A DNA stretch of 64,000 nucleotides from Fervidobacterium pennivorans DSM 9078 (GCF_000235405.2 NC_017095.1:2102382-2166381); one strand, 5' to 3'. Positions 1 through 8,279 are shown, counted from the stretch's first letter. The notes: generated by a model from the sequence alone, not told the origin. Numbers and translations: made by a program.

Positions 1-204
1 TCTAACGATACTTACTACATCTATTCGGACTTTGCGCTTGTTAAGATAAGAAGTGGTGAGTACAACAATTTATTCAATGGGTACAACCTCTATGGTCTAA
101 AGGGTAGAAAAGTGAGATTTTACGGTGAACTTTGGTATGACAACTACGAAGGGAAATATATGATTATGCTACGCGCACCGTTTGAAATTAAAATCGTCAA
201 CTAA
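1..204 (+). CDS. C-terminal end of an unidentified, probably OB-fold protein (5' truncated)
   Basis: Frame 1 is open from the first base to a TAA at 202-204, giving 67 residues. The tail alternates charged and aromatic beta-strand-like segments (LKGRKVRFYGELWYDN near its end) and resembles the OB-fold protein encoded just downstream, so the two may be related. A strong ribosome site for the next gene follows 10-20 bases after the stop, so the two are probably co-transcribed. The family cannot be fixed from this fragment. Confidence 0.6.
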   Translation, partial: SNDTYYIYSDFALVKIRSGEYNNLFNGYNLYGLKGRKVRFYGELWYDNYEGKYMIMLRAPFEIKIVN

Positions 205-228
205 AAACAAAAGGGAGGAATTGACGGT

Positions 229-819
229 ATGAAAAAGCTTTTGATAACGCTTTTGTTGGTAGTGAGTGTTGTATTTTTTGCGCAGAACTTAGTCAAAATT
301 GCGGATATTTACAAACTAAAAGAAGGCGAAACGGTTGAAGCAACTGGTATCATCCTTGCCCCAGTTGGAGTGCTTGGAAATTTGACAACGTATATGCAAG
401 ATGAGACCGCTGGAATCATGTTATACGGCAAAGTTTTACCTGTTGACTTAAAGATAGGTGATGTTGTTAAAGTTGTTGGCAAAACAAAGGTCTACTATGG
501 AATTCTTGAGATTATACCAGACAAAGTAGAGGTCATTGGCTCAGCTACACCAACGGCTGTTGAACTCAAAGACGCGGACTTCAAAAAATATCTGTCCAAC
601 CTGGTTGTAGTTACAGGAACTGTGAGTTCTGTTGAGAAGTACCAGTTCAAAGTAAAGACCGATAAGTTCGAGATTTTGGTGTATATAAGAAAAGAAGTGC
701 CATTTAAAGTTAATACGCTAAAAGTTGGAGACAAGGTTTCGGTAACGGGTGTTATGTATCTGTACAAGGATATGTATGAAATACTTCCAAGGATGCCGGA
801 GGATATAAAGAAATTCTAA
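229..819 (+). CDS. Exported protein with two OB-fold-like repeats
   Basis: 196 residues. The ATG follows an AGGGAGG site at good spacing. Residues 1-18 form a signal peptide (basic MKK, hydrophobic core, then FFAQN), so the mature protein is exported to the periplasm or toga. Two similar halves follow (about 25-105 and 110-190). Each has the OB-fold rhythm of a GxxVxVTG-type strand and a GDxVxVxG turn (IGDVVKVVGKTK near residue 86; VGDKVSVTGVMY near residue 170). This pattern is seen in the OB domains of YhcR-type secreted nucleases and related proteins, but no nuclease domain is present. Nucleic-acid or oligosaccharide binding is an inference. It ends just before a strong terminator. Confidence 0.65.
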   Translation: MKKLLITLLLVVSVVFFAQNLVKIADIYKLKEGETVEATGIILAPVGVLGNLTTYMQDETAGIMLYGKVLPVDLKIGDVVKVVGKTKVYYGILEIIPDKVEVIGSATPTAVELKDADFKKYLSNLVVVTGTVSSVEKYQFKVKTDKFEILVYIRKEVPFKVNTLKVGDKVSVTGVMYLYKDMYEILPRMPEDIKKF

Positions 820-853
820 AAAAAAATGAGTGTAATTTGCATGAATGCATGAG

Positions 854-886
854 AAAGCCAGCTGGGAGAAAACCAGCTGGCTTTTT
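854..886 (+). terminator. Rho-independent terminator after the OB-fold gene
   Basis: A 12-bp perfect stem (854-865 with 873-884), a 7-base loop and a T-run. It ends the transcript of the preceding gene. It also shows that the long open frame running through it into the alkaline phosphatase is not the real 5' end of that gene. Confidence 0.9.
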
Positions 887-1004
887 AAGGTTTTTAAAGG
901 TTTTTAACAGTTTTAAAACGTCTGCTAATAGAAATATGTTAAAGTCCTTCTGGATAACTCCCGGGGAGGAAGCGGGGGAAATCAAAATGATGGAGGTGTT
1001 GAGT

Positions 1005-2315
1005 ATGAAACTTAGGGGTTTCGTGTTGTTATTTTTAGTATTTGTAACCATTATCTCATTTGCGCTGAATATTATTTACCTTGTCGGAGATGGTATGAGT
1101 TTTAACCAGCTTCTTCTTGCAAGTATACTTGAAGGAAGAGTTTTGACAACTATGACATTGCCTTACACAGCTATACAAACGACTTACTCTGCTGATTCAT
1201 GGGTGACAGATTCTGCTCCAGCGGGGACGGCCCTCTTTGCCGGATACAAAACATTGAACAGTGCGATAGGCGTATTACCAAATGGTACACCGATGCCTTC
1301 AATATTTGAAATTGCAAAGAGCGCTGGTTACAACATTGGTTTGGCAGTTACGTGTAGGGTAACTCATGCCACACCAGCCTCAATGTACGGGCACGTAACA
1401 AATAGAAACGATGAAGTAATCCTTGCTAAACAGCTCGCTGAATCTGGAACTGTTGACGTCATTTTTGGTGGCGGATGGGATATGTTTGTCCCAACTGCGC
1501 AAGGTGGTAGAAGAACAGATGGGCTTAATCTCATAGAAGTGATGAAAAGCAAAGGGTATGAATATATAACAACAGTTGAACAACTTAATACTGTTCAGTC
1601 TTCAAAGGTTCTTGGTTTATTTGCCAAGGGACATCTTGACCCAGTTTCTAACAGGTCATCAGCTCAACCAACCCTCGATGTTATGACCAAAAAAGCCCTC
1701 GAACTTCTTTCAAAGGATGGTAAACCTTTCATGCTCATGGTTGAAGGCTCACAGATAGATTGGGAAGCACATTCGAACGATTTCTACGGAGTTTGGAAAG
1801 AGGTTGTGGAATTTGATAACGCTGTCAAAGTTGCTCTCGAATTTGCAGCTAAAGATGGTAACACACTTGTGATTGTTACCGGTGACCACGAAACAGGTGG
1901 ATTGTCACTTTCAAAAGGTGGTTACACAATTAACGTGGAACTTGCAAGAAAGGCAAAAGGAACTACACAGATGTTCTTAAGCCAATACAACATCGCAGAT
2001 AAAGAAAAATTTATTGCGGGTCTTAAAGAATGGTATGGTATATCTATCACAGATGCCGAATACGAAAACTTGAGACAGATTCCTTCAAACAATCTGAGAA
2101 GAGAACTTGCAAGGTTTGTAAGTGAAAAAGTTGGATTTGGCTGGACAACGTTTGACCACACAGCTGCACCCGTCCCAGTCTACGCTTTTGGACCCGGTGC
2201 ACATTATTTCACAGGTTTTATGGACAACACGGACATTCCTAAGATTATTATGAAGATAACAAAACTTTCGGCAATTTCATTTCCTGAAGTTAAAACAACC
2301 GGTAGTGGGTATTAA
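1005..2315 (+). CDS. Secreted alkaline phosphatase (PhoA family)
   Basis: 436 residues from the ATG at 1005, chosen because GGAGGTG sits 7 bases upstream and because the protein then begins with a clean signal peptide (about residues 1-21). The open frame extends back to 837 but runs through a terminator. PhoA-family landmarks occur in order: metal Asp in YLVGDGMS (D29), nucleophile Ser in VTDSAPAGT (S70), the HATPASMYGH block, VEGSQIDWEAH near residue 245, VTGDHETGG near residue 290, and HTAAPVPVYAFGPGA near the C-terminus. It hydrolyses phosphomonoesters outside the cytoplasm using two Zn and one Mg or Co. A monocistronic unit between two terminators is likely. No clear Pho-type operator was recognised. 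Confidence 0.92.
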   Translation: MKLRGFVLLFLVFVTIISFALNIIYLVGDGMSFNQLLLASILEGRVLTTMTLPYTAIQTTYSADSWVTDSAPAGTALFAGYKTLNSAIGVLPNGTPMPSIFEIAKSAGYNIGLAVTCRVTHATPASMYGHVTNRNDEVILAKQLAESGTVDVIFGGGWDMFVPTAQGGRRTDGLNLIEVMKSKGYEYITTVEQLNTVQSSKVLGLFAKGHLDPVSNRSSAQPTLDVMTKKALELLSKDGKPFMLMVEGSQIDWEAHSNDFYGVWKEVVEFDNAVKVALEFAAKDGNTLVIVTGDHETGGLSLSKGGYTINVELARKAKGTTQMFLSQYNIADKEKFIAGLKEWYGISITDAEYENLRQIPSNNLRRELARFVSEKVGFGWTTFDHTAAPVPVYAFGPGAHYFTGFMDNTDIPKIIMKITKLSAISFPEVKTTGSGY

Positions 2316-2375
2316 TTCATTTCTAGTGAAAATTATCGTTCATCACATTCCTTTAGTTTTCTGAAAGCTTTTCTG

Positions 2376-2406
2376 CCCCTGCACGTCTTTATGTGCAGGG
2401 GTTTTC
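2376..2406 (+). terminator. Rho-independent terminator after alkaline phosphatase
   Basis: A 9-bp GC-rich stem (2376-2384 with 2393-2401), an 8-base loop and a TTTTC tail, 60 bases after the stop codon. Confidence 0.88.
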
Positions 2407-2420
2407 TTAATTTTGAGATT

Positions 2421-2448
2421 TTGTTTTCCGTTGAAAATGTTATACAAT
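2421..2448 (+). promoter_or_regulatory. Sigma-70-type promoter for the transglutaminase/epimerase pair
   Basis: TTGTTT (2421-2426), 16-base spacer, TACAAT (2443-2448). It lies directly after the phosphatase terminator and about 50 bases before the start codon at 2502. Confidence 0.65.
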
Positions 2449-2501
2449 AAGTTGTGAAGTAAAGTTAGAAGATGAAACTTAAAAGTCAAGGGGGAATTGA
2501 T

Positions 2502-3851
2502 ATGTCAAGAATGGATTTTCTTAGTTACCCACTTCCGGATGTTTTAAAAAAATACATCTACCAAGGTTTCTTCAAAAAAGCCCGGGAGCAAATCGATAAG
2601 ATACTCGAACACAGATTGCCACCACAGATGAGGGAAAGGCTTAAATTTGAGTTGTTTAGAATGGAACTGCTCAAAAAAACTTACAAATACCCTCAAGCCG
2701 AAGCACTTAAAATTTTCAAAAAGGTGTTCAAAGGTGCCACGAAATCGGAGTTTGAGCAACTTTGGAGAGAAGGGAGACTAGATTGGATATATATCGAGAC
2801 ACAAAGATTTTTTGAAAGCAGGTTTGATAAGAACCTGGCGTTCAATGAAAAGCAATACAAAGAAAGGCAAAGGGTGGATAAACAAACGCTTAAAAGGCGT
2901 GAGCTAATAAATAAAGCAGTTGAGCGGTTACTGAAAAGTGGGAAGCCAAAGAGTTATCGTGTGCGAGCGAGAATCACTGTTGAGAAAGAGAATCCGAGGG
3001 AAGAAAAAGTTCGTGTATGGTTGCCTTTTCCAAAAGAAGAATTTCAGCAGAGCGACGTCAAATTAATAAGTGCAAGTCACGAGTGCGAAATTGCGGACAA
3101 TTCAGTTGGTCAAAGAACAGTATATATGGAAGGAAAGGATAACGAAAAATTCTATGTCGAGTTCGAATACACAGTTCACGAATGGATTGGACAACAATCA
3201 CTCTATACACAAAAGCCTTCAAAAGAAGACATCAGTGAATTACCACCCCATATCGTCTTTTCTCCTTTCCTAAAAGAACTCCTCCATACGATATTCCACA
3301 ACGAAGATTGGACCAAGCTTGATGATTTAGCACGTGCGAGAAGGATATATGACTTTGTCACACTAAATGTGAACTATTCATACGTTTTGCCTTATGCGTT
3401 GTATGATAACATCCCGGAATACGTAGCGACAACATTCAAAGGAGATTGCGGGTTCCAAGCACTGCTCTTTATCACGTTATGTCGCATGGCAGGAATACCT
3501 GCTAAATGGCAATCGGGTTGGAGTATAACTCCGCTCGGGGCTTCCCCACACGATTGGGCACTTGTCTATCTTGAAAGATACGGATGGGTGCCAGTTGACC
3601 TTTCGTTTGGTGGAGGGAGAAGAGAACAAGAACCGATGCGTATATTCTACTTTACGAATCTTGATGGATTTAGAATGTTTGCAAATACCGAATTTCAAGG
3701 GGACTTCCTGCCAGAAAAGAAAGCATGGAGGTTGGATCCTTACGACAACCAGACTGGGGAAATGGAGATAATCAGCAAAGAAGAAGACGGGTATGTAATT
3801 GATTTAAAAAGCGAAATCGAGGTTCTTAAATTCGAAGAGTTAACAAAGTGA
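2502..3851 (+). CDS. Transglutaminase-like cysteine peptidase domain protein
   Basis: 449 residues from the ATG at 2502, which has an AAGGGGG site at ideal spacing; an earlier in-frame ATG at 2472 has none. The first 150 residues are helical and charged. The transglutaminase core is at about 265-385, with Cys316 in GDCGFQALL, His349 in PHDWALVYL and Asp366 in WVPVDLSF, a complete Cys-His-Asp triad. There is no signal peptide or membrane segment, so it is cytoplasmic. In bacteria this fold often cleaves peptides rather than cross-linking them. The adjacent dipeptide epimerase suggests peptide processing, perhaps of murein peptides (inference). It is followed after 24 bases by the epimerase. 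Confidence 0.82.
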   Translation: MSRMDFLSYPLPDVLKKYIYQGFFKKAREQIDKILEHRLPPQMRERLKFELFRMELLKKTYKYPQAEALKIFKKVFKGATKSEFEQLWREGRLDWIYIETQRFFESRFDKNLAFNEKQYKERQRVDKQTLKRRELINKAVERLLKSGKPKSYRVRARITVEKENPREEKVRVWLPFPKEEFQQSDVKLISASHECEIADNSVGQRTVYMEGKDNEKFYVEFEYTVHEWIGQQSLYTQKPSKEDISELPPHIVFSPFLKELLHTIFHNEDWTKLDDLARARRIYDFVTLNVNYSYVLPYALYDNIPEYVATTFKGDCGFQALLFITLCRMAGIPAKWQSGWSITPLGASPHDWALVYLERYGWVPVDLSFGGGRREQEPMRIFYFTNLDGFRMFANTEFQGDFLPEKKAWRLDPYDNQTGEMEIISKEEDGYVIDLKSEIEVLKFEELTK

Positions 3852-3875
3852 AAAAGAAAATAGGGGGTGTTTAAG

Positions 3876-4904
3876 GTGGGAAAAATCAAATCGGTAAAGT
3901 TCAAATTGAACCGCTTTGAATACGTGAAGCCATTTCATATCACAAACAACGTTTCATACAACACGGAGAACATAGAAGTTATTGTTGAGCTTGATAATGG
4001 AGTTGTCGGATATGGAGAGGCTTCACCGTCGTTTAGGGTGAATGGTGAGAAGGTACCTGCTTTATTAGGACTGGAACAAATTGTAAATGAAATGATTGTT
4101 GGAATGGATGTGCGAAATTACCGCCAGATTTTCGATGTGACCGACAAACTTTTTGGTGCACCAAGCATTAAGGCTGCAGTTCAATATGCCGTTCTTGATG
4201 CATTTAGTGAAGAGATTGGTGTCCCAGTTTACCAAATACTTGGTGGTGCGAAGACGAAAATAGAGACGGATTATACGATAAGCATAGGGACTATCGAAGA
4301 GAGAGTTGAAGATGCAAGAAAGATTGTAGAACGTGGGCACAGCGTGATAAAGATAAAGGTAGGGGAAAACCTTGAAGAAGATATCCAAGCGATGATGGCA
4401 ATTTATGAAGTTTCAAAGGGATGCAAATACATTGTTGATGCCAACACAGGTTACACGCCAAAACAAGCAGTGAAATTTGTAACTGAGATATACCGAGCGG
4501 GAATAGACATACATGTTTTCGAACAACCAGTCGCAATGAACGATGTCGAAGGACTCAAATACGTAAGATGGAACTCACCTTTCCCTGTTGCAGCCGACGA
4601 AAGTGCTAGGACAAAATACGAAGTAATGAGATTGATTAAAGAAGAAGCGGTGGATTACATAAACATCAAGCTTATGAAATCTGGTATTAGCGATGCACTT
4701 GCGATTGTTGAGATGGTGAGAGCTGCAAATCAGAGATTAATGCTTGGTTGCATGGCGGAATCAAGTCTTGGAGTGAATCAGAGTGTCCATTTTGCACTTG
4801 GGACCGGGGCGTTTGACTTCCATGATTTAGATAGTCCTTTGATGCTTAAAGAAACGGAATTCAGAGGTAAGTATAAAGTTGATGTACCATATTATTATGT
4901 GTAA
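3876..4904 (+). CDS. Dipeptide epimerase (enolase superfamily, L-Ala-D/L-Glu type)
   Basis: 342 residues. The GTG at 3876 is preferred over the GTG at 3867 because GGGGGTG ends 6 bases before it. Muconate-lactonizing subgroup landmarks are complete: the Lys pair in KIKVG (K159, K161), Mg ligands D188 (VDANTG), E216 (FEQPV) and D241 (ADES), the second catalytic Lys K265 (INIKLMKSG), and a C-terminal DLDSP that contacts the dipeptide ammonium group in this family. Enzymes of this type epimerise L-Ala-D-Glu from murein to L-Ala-L-Glu, and some thermophilic homologues accept other dipeptides. The neighbours (transglutaminase-like peptidase, peptide-binding protein) fit peptide recycling. A bidirectional terminator follows. 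Confidence 0.9.
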   Translation: MGKIKSVKFKLNRFEYVKPFHITNNVSYNTENIEVIVELDNGVVGYGEASPSFRVNGEKVPALLGLEQIVNEMIVGMDVRNYRQIFDVTDKLFGAPSIKAAVQYAVLDAFSEEIGVPVYQILGGAKTKIETDYTISIGTIEERVEDARKIVERGHSVIKIKVGENLEEDIQAMMAIYEVSKGCKYIVDANTGYTPKQAVKFVTEIYRAGIDIHVFEQPVAMNDVEGLKYVRWNSPFPVAADESARTKYEVMRLIKEEAVDYINIKLMKSGISDALAIVEMVRAANQRLMLGCMAESSLGVNQSVHFALGTGAFDFHDLDSPLMLKETEFRGKYKVDVPYYYV

Positions 4905-4996
4905 GTTTATCTTTCTGGTTTCGCGTATTTCCTAATGATGTTATTCCTGAAATAGCAAAGATTGTATCTGAACATTGAACTTTGTGAAGCAAATAA

Positions 4997-5029
4997 TAAA
5001 AAATCAGGGCATTTAGCCCTGATTTTTTT
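4997..5029. terminator. Bidirectional terminator between epimerase and tRNA-Pro
   Basis: A 10-bp stem (5001-5010 with 5016-5025), a 5-base loop and T-runs on both strands. It serves the epimerase transcript on + and lies directly against the encoded CCA end of the tRNA on -. Confidence 0.85.
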
Positions 5030-5105
5030 GGTCGGGGTGACTGGACTTGAACCAGCGACCTCTTGCGCCCCATGCAAGCGCGCTAGCCACCTGCGCTACA
5101 CCCCG
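5029..5105 (-). tRNA. tRNA-Pro(GGG)
   Basis: 77 nt including encoded CCA. The acceptor stem is CGGGGTG/CACCCCG with discriminator A. The anticodon stem CTTGC/GCAAG encloses the 7-base loop ATGGGGC, giving anticodon GGG and G37. The T-arm carries GGTTCAAGTCC. The initial C1-G72 pair and G37 are typical of bacterial tRNA-Pro. It lies alone between its own promoter and a terminator, opposite to the flanking genes. Confidence 0.96.
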
Positions 5106-5127
5106 AACTTTTGAATCGGCAAAATAA

Positions 5128-5156
5128 ATTTTACCATATAGGTTTTCAAAAATCAA
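5128..5156 (-). promoter_or_regulatory. Promoter of tRNA-Pro
   Basis: On the minus strand: TTGATT (5151-5156), 17-base spacer, TAAAAT (5128-5133), about 22 bases before the tRNA 5' end at 5105. Confidence 0.75.
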
Positions 5157-5199
5157 GAAGATTAGGAAATTATAAATTCCGAAAGAGAGTTCAGAAATT

Positions 5200-5228
5200 T
5201 TGGAAATTTAGATGGAAAGTGATATAAT
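5200..5228 (+). promoter_or_regulatory. Promoter of the peptide-binding protein gene
   Basis: TTGGAA (5200-5205), 17-base spacer, perfect TATAAT (5223-5228). The start site near 5235 excludes the upstream GTG at 5231 as initiation codon and supports the GTG at 5255. Confidence 0.8.
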
Positions 5229-5254
5229 AAGTGAAACCGAAAGGGGGGATCGTT

Positions 5255-7102
5255 GTGAGGTATATGAAGTACTTGCTCGTAAGTTTGTTCTTATTTGCGG
5301 TCGGTATTTTTGCATTTGATCCAACGACATACGTTTCGGTTGGTGTTGGAGAACCGGATACACTTGATATCCACCAGGCGTACGATACGGTAAGTGGTGA
5401 GGTTATTTACAACGTATACGAAAGTCTTATTGCCTATAAAGGTAGTAGTTTGACAGAATTCGAACCAAGGTTAGCGACGCAAGTTCCAAGTATTAAGAAC
5501 GGACTTATAAAAGACGGTGGAAAGACATATGTGTTTCCTATAAGGAAGGGAGTTAAATTCCACAACGGTGCAACGTTAACACCTGAAGACGTTGAATACT
5601 CCTTTGAAAGAGGTTTGCTTTACGACCCTGCTGGTGGTCCAATGTGGATGCTTTGGAACGCCATCTTTGGTGTTAACTCACTCAACGAGATGATACAAAA
5701 GTATGTTGGAAAACCTGTTTCTGAGGTATTTAAAGATGGTGAACCACTGCCTGAATACAAGGAAAAGTTAGTTCAAATGTACAAAGAAGTTATAGACCCA
5801 GCTATTGAAGTTGAAGGAGACAACGTGATATTTAAACTTGCCAGACCATACGGTCCGTTCCTGACGATAATTGCGCACACAGTTGGGTGGTCGGCTGTAC
5901 TTGACAAGGAAACATCTATTAAGATGGGACTTTGGGATGGAAAACCGGATACGTGGTGGAAGTACAGGAATATAGCTAAGGAACAATCCCCACTTTATGC
6001 AACAGCAATAGGGACGGGACCATACAGACTTGTAGAATGGGACAGAACAAACAGAAAAGTTGTTCTTGAAGGATTCAAAGACTACTGGCGCGGTGAGCCA
6101 AGACTTAAGAAGGTTATTCTCCTCACTGTTAGTGAGTGGGGCACAAGAAAACTTATGCTTGAAAAAGGCGATGCTGACGATATTGCCGTTGTTCTTGAAT
6201 ACCTTGACCAGATAAAAGGGAACAAGGACATACAAATTATAGACAATATCCCATCTTTGTCAGTTACCGTTGTGGGATTTTCCTGGTCAGTTTCGCCAAA
6301 CAGCAAATACATAGGTAGCGGAAAATGGGACGGGAACGGAATGCCTCCAGACTTTTTCAGCGACATTAACGCGAGAAAAGCGATATCATATATCATCAAC
6401 TACGATGCAGTGATAAGGGATGTTTTAAAAGGATACGGAACGAGGATTCCTGCTGCATTACCCAATGGACTTTTAGGATTTGATCCAACATTGCCACTTT
6501 ACAAGTTCAATTTAACTGAGGCAAGAAAAGCACTTGATAAAGCATGGAACGGGAAAGCCTTAAAGATAGGACTTAAGTTTACGTTAGCATACAACACCGG
6601 GAACTTGATGAGGCAAAGGATAGCGGAAATGATTAAGACGTATCTTGAAATGATAGCTCCTGGCAAAATCAAAGTTGATATAGCGGCACTTAACTGGCCA
6701 AGCTATCTCGATGCAATGAGAAAAGCTGAGCTTCCAATGCCAATCTTTAACTGGCTTGCTGACTTCCCAGATCCGGATAATTTCATATTCACATTCTATC
6801 ATTCTGCAGGAACTTACGCACCAAGACAGGGAGATAATTTCAAAAAATTCGTCAGCACACCGAGAAAAGAACTTGGGGGTAAGAGCTTGGATGAGCTCAT
6901 AGAAATGGCAAGGAATTCGTCAGATCCAGAAGAGCGAGCGAAGCTGTATATGAAAATACAAAAATTTGCAATAGATAATTATATCAGTATTCCTATTTAT
7001 CAACCAGTTAGTGTAAGGGCTCAGAGAGCCTGGGTCAAAGGTTGGTATCCGAATCCGATGAGACCCGGTAACGATTACTTCGAACTTTACAAGCAACAGT
7101 AA
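5255..7102 (+). CDS. Periplasmic peptide-binding protein of an ABC transporter (SBP family 5)
   Basis: 615 residues from the GTG at 5255, which follows GGGGGG by 6 bases and lies downstream of the predicted transcription start. The first 20 residues are a signal peptide ending near GIFAFDP, with no lipobox Cys, so it is a soluble exported binder. The family 5 pattern is clear: an early GEPDTLDIHQAYD, FPIRKGVKFHNGATLTPEDVEYS near residue 100, TGPYRLVEWDR in the middle, DFPDPDNFIFTF near residue 505, and SIPIYQPVSVRAQR near the end. These proteins bind oligopeptides, dipeptides or sometimes oligosaccharides. No permease or ATPase genes are adjacent, so the transporter core lies elsewhere. Confidence 0.88.
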   Translation: MRYMKYLLVSLFLFAVGIFAFDPTTYVSVGVGEPDTLDIHQAYDTVSGEVIYNVYESLIAYKGSSLTEFEPRLATQVPSIKNGLIKDGGKTYVFPIRKGVKFHNGATLTPEDVEYSFERGLLYDPAGGPMWMLWNAIFGVNSLNEMIQKYVGKPVSEVFKDGEPLPEYKEKLVQMYKEVIDPAIEVEGDNVIFKLARPYGPFLTIIAHTVGWSAVLDKETSIKMGLWDGKPDTWWKYRNIAKEQSPLYATAIGTGPYRLVEWDRTNRKVVLEGFKDYWRGEPRLKKVILLTVSEWGTRKLMLEKGDADDIAVVLEYLDQIKGNKDIQIIDNIPSLSVTVVGFSWSVSPNSKYIGSGKWDGNGMPPDFFSDINARKAISYIINYDAVIRDVLKGYGTRIPAALPNGLLGFDPTLPLYKFNLTEARKALDKAWNGKALKIGLKFTLAYNTGNLMRQRIAEMIKTYLEMIAPGKIKVDIAALNWPSYLDAMRKAELPMPIFNWLADFPDPDNFIFTFYHSAGTYAPRQGDNFKKFVSTPRKELGGKSLDELIEMARNSSDPEERAKLYMKIQKFAIDNYISIPIYQPVSVRAQRAWVKGWYPNPMRPGNDYFELYKQQ

Positions 7103-7137
7103 GTTGAATCAGAGACATTGTAATACATTTCTTTGGC

Positions 7138-7178
7138 ACAACATGGCTCTGGTTTACCGGAGCCATGTTGTTTATTTT
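7138..7178 (+). terminator. Terminator after the peptide-binding protein
   Basis: A long stem (about 7139-7152 with 7157-7170), a TTTA loop, then TTGTTTATTTTTT. The hairpin also lies just beyond the stop of the convergent endonuclease gene. Confidence 0.85.
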
Positions 7179-7819
7179 TTAGTATTTTTGTATTTGCAAG
7201 ATTCTACAGGACATGTTGCACACAAAGGGTTTGTTCTACAAAGTGCCTTGGCATGTTCAACTATGAGGCCATGGAATTCTTGATAAAGTGCAACATCTCT
7301 GGGATATGTTTTTTCGAAAAGTAGCCTGTATTCATCGTATTCTTTTAGTTTGATACCTAATAGTCTGTCAAGTAGTCTTTTAGTATAAGCATCTACAACA
7401 AAGACGGGTAATTCTAATGCATACAGTATTATAGAATCGGCAGTTTCCTTTCCAATACCTTTTACCGACAAAAGCTCATCTCTTATTTCTTCAATGCTCT
7501 TTGTTTTGATTTTCTCCAAATCAAAGTTGTAGCTTTTCAACCACGTTAAAAGGTTTTTCAGTCTTTGGGCTTTTACATTGAAAAAGCCTGCAGGTTTTAT
7601 CAAAAAAGATATCTCTTCGGTGCTCATTTTTGCCAGGCAATGTAGAATATCCTTTTTACAATATTCTTTAATATTCTCAAGTGCCTTTTCAACATTTTTC
7701 CAATTGGTGTTCTGCGTAAGTACCGCTGAAACTATAATTTCCTCGGGTGTTCCGGGCCACCATTTTCCTTGGGGACCGTGTATCTCTCTAAGTATCTCGT
7801 ACAAATTCTCCAGTTTCAT
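7172..7819 (-). CDS. Endonuclease III-family DNA glycosylase (HhH-GPD, 4Fe-4S)
   Basis: 215 residues from the ATG at 7819, which has AAGGAG 8 bases upstream. The open frame continues upstream into a pseudogene, but that part is unrelated. LTQNTNW near residue 35 matches the LSxQTxD-type helix. The helix-hairpin-helix is at 117-128 (VKGIGKETAD). The general Asp is D143 (VFVVDAYTK). Four Cys of an iron-sulfur cluster loop are near the C-terminus (CRTNPLC, CATC, CPVESC spacing). The position of the catalytic Lys of bifunctional Nth (GVGRKTA) holds Glu125 instead, so it is probably a monofunctional glycosylase acting on damaged or deaminated bases rather than a true Nth lyase. Confidence 0.83.
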   Translation of the reverse strand: MKLENLYEILREIHGPQGKWWPGTPEEIIVSAVLTQNTNWKNVEKALENIKEYCKKDILHCLAKMSTEEISFLIKPAGFFNVKAQRLKNLLTWLKSYNFDLEKIKTKSIEEIRDELLSVKGIGKETADSIILYALELPVFVVDAYTKRLLDRLLGIKLKEYDEYRLLFEKTYPRDVALYQEFHGLIVEHAKALCRTNPLCATCPVESCKYKNTKK

Positions 7820-7901
7820 ACCGCAAACTCTCCTTGTTATGTCTGGATGATTACACATGTTGTCTTCCAAACAACAATTGTAACACATTTCTTCGGTTGC
7901 A

Positions 7902-7934
7902 AAAAACAAAAAGCGGAGGGTGAACCTCCGCTTT
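7902..7934 (-). terminator. Terminator left behind after the decayed livG-like gene
   Basis: On the minus strand AAGCGGAGG / CCTCCGCTT forms a stem (7910-7919 with 7924-7933) followed by TTTTTGTTTTTT. It lies just after the ABC-ATPase remnant and upstream of the endonuclease gene. Confidence 0.75.
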
Positions 7935-8092
7935 TCGCTTGAAATGTTGCCTTTATAATTTTCTTCTGTTACCCTCCGAGGTATGCCTTTCTCACTCTCA
8001 GCTAGTTCGTCGAGCAAAACTAACTTGATCGTAGTACCCAGTGCGTGTGCAATTTCAAGCTTTTTTTGTAAACCATACGGCAATGAAGTTGC
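7931..8092 (-). pseudogene. Remnant of a LivG-type branched-chain amino acid ABC ATPase
   Basis: The minus-strand translation reads SLPYGLQKKLEIAHALGTT followed by KLVLLDE. This matches the C-loop to Walker B segment of LivG-like ATPases (LPYGxQRxLEIARALAT...LLLLDEP). It then jumps straight to EKGIPRRVTEENYKGN, which looks like the C-terminal tail of the same family (EGTPEEV...). The H-loop region between them is gone, the Pro after Walker B is Leu, and no Walker A is present. A terminator hairpin still follows. This is a decayed gene with an internal deletion. Confidence 0.7.
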
Positions 8093-8224
8093 TTTATTTG
8101 AGAATATGAGCATACACATACCAAGATTCCGTTGAAAACAGTCCTTAAAAGTGTATTTAAAGACAACTGTTATTTGAATATTTGCATAATATCACTAAGC
8201 TCTCATGTTTTCAACCTGATGTAT

Positions 8225-8250
8225 AAAAAACCGGGGACAAAAGGTCCCCG
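8225..8250 (-). terminator. Terminator of the mbx/ferritin-like operon
   Basis: Minus-strand stem CGGGGAC/GTCCCCG (8244-8250 with 8232-8238), a 5-base loop, and a T-run (A-run 8225-8230 on +). It is 30 bases past the stop of the ferritin-like gene. Confidence 0.88.
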
Positions 8251-8279
8251 AGTAATTGTTCAATGCTATTGTTTTGTCT

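Noticed and set aside
887..960. Tandem AAGGTTTTT units and GTTTTAAAAC before the phosphatase as a Pho box
   Set aside because: The repeats are simple AT-rich sequence next to a terminator tail and do not match a known Pho operator spacing.
837..1004. Longer reading frame in front of the alkaline phosphatase
   Set aside because: It runs through a strong terminator hairpin, has no ribosome site, and would bury the signal peptide; the ATG at 1005 has GGAGGTG.
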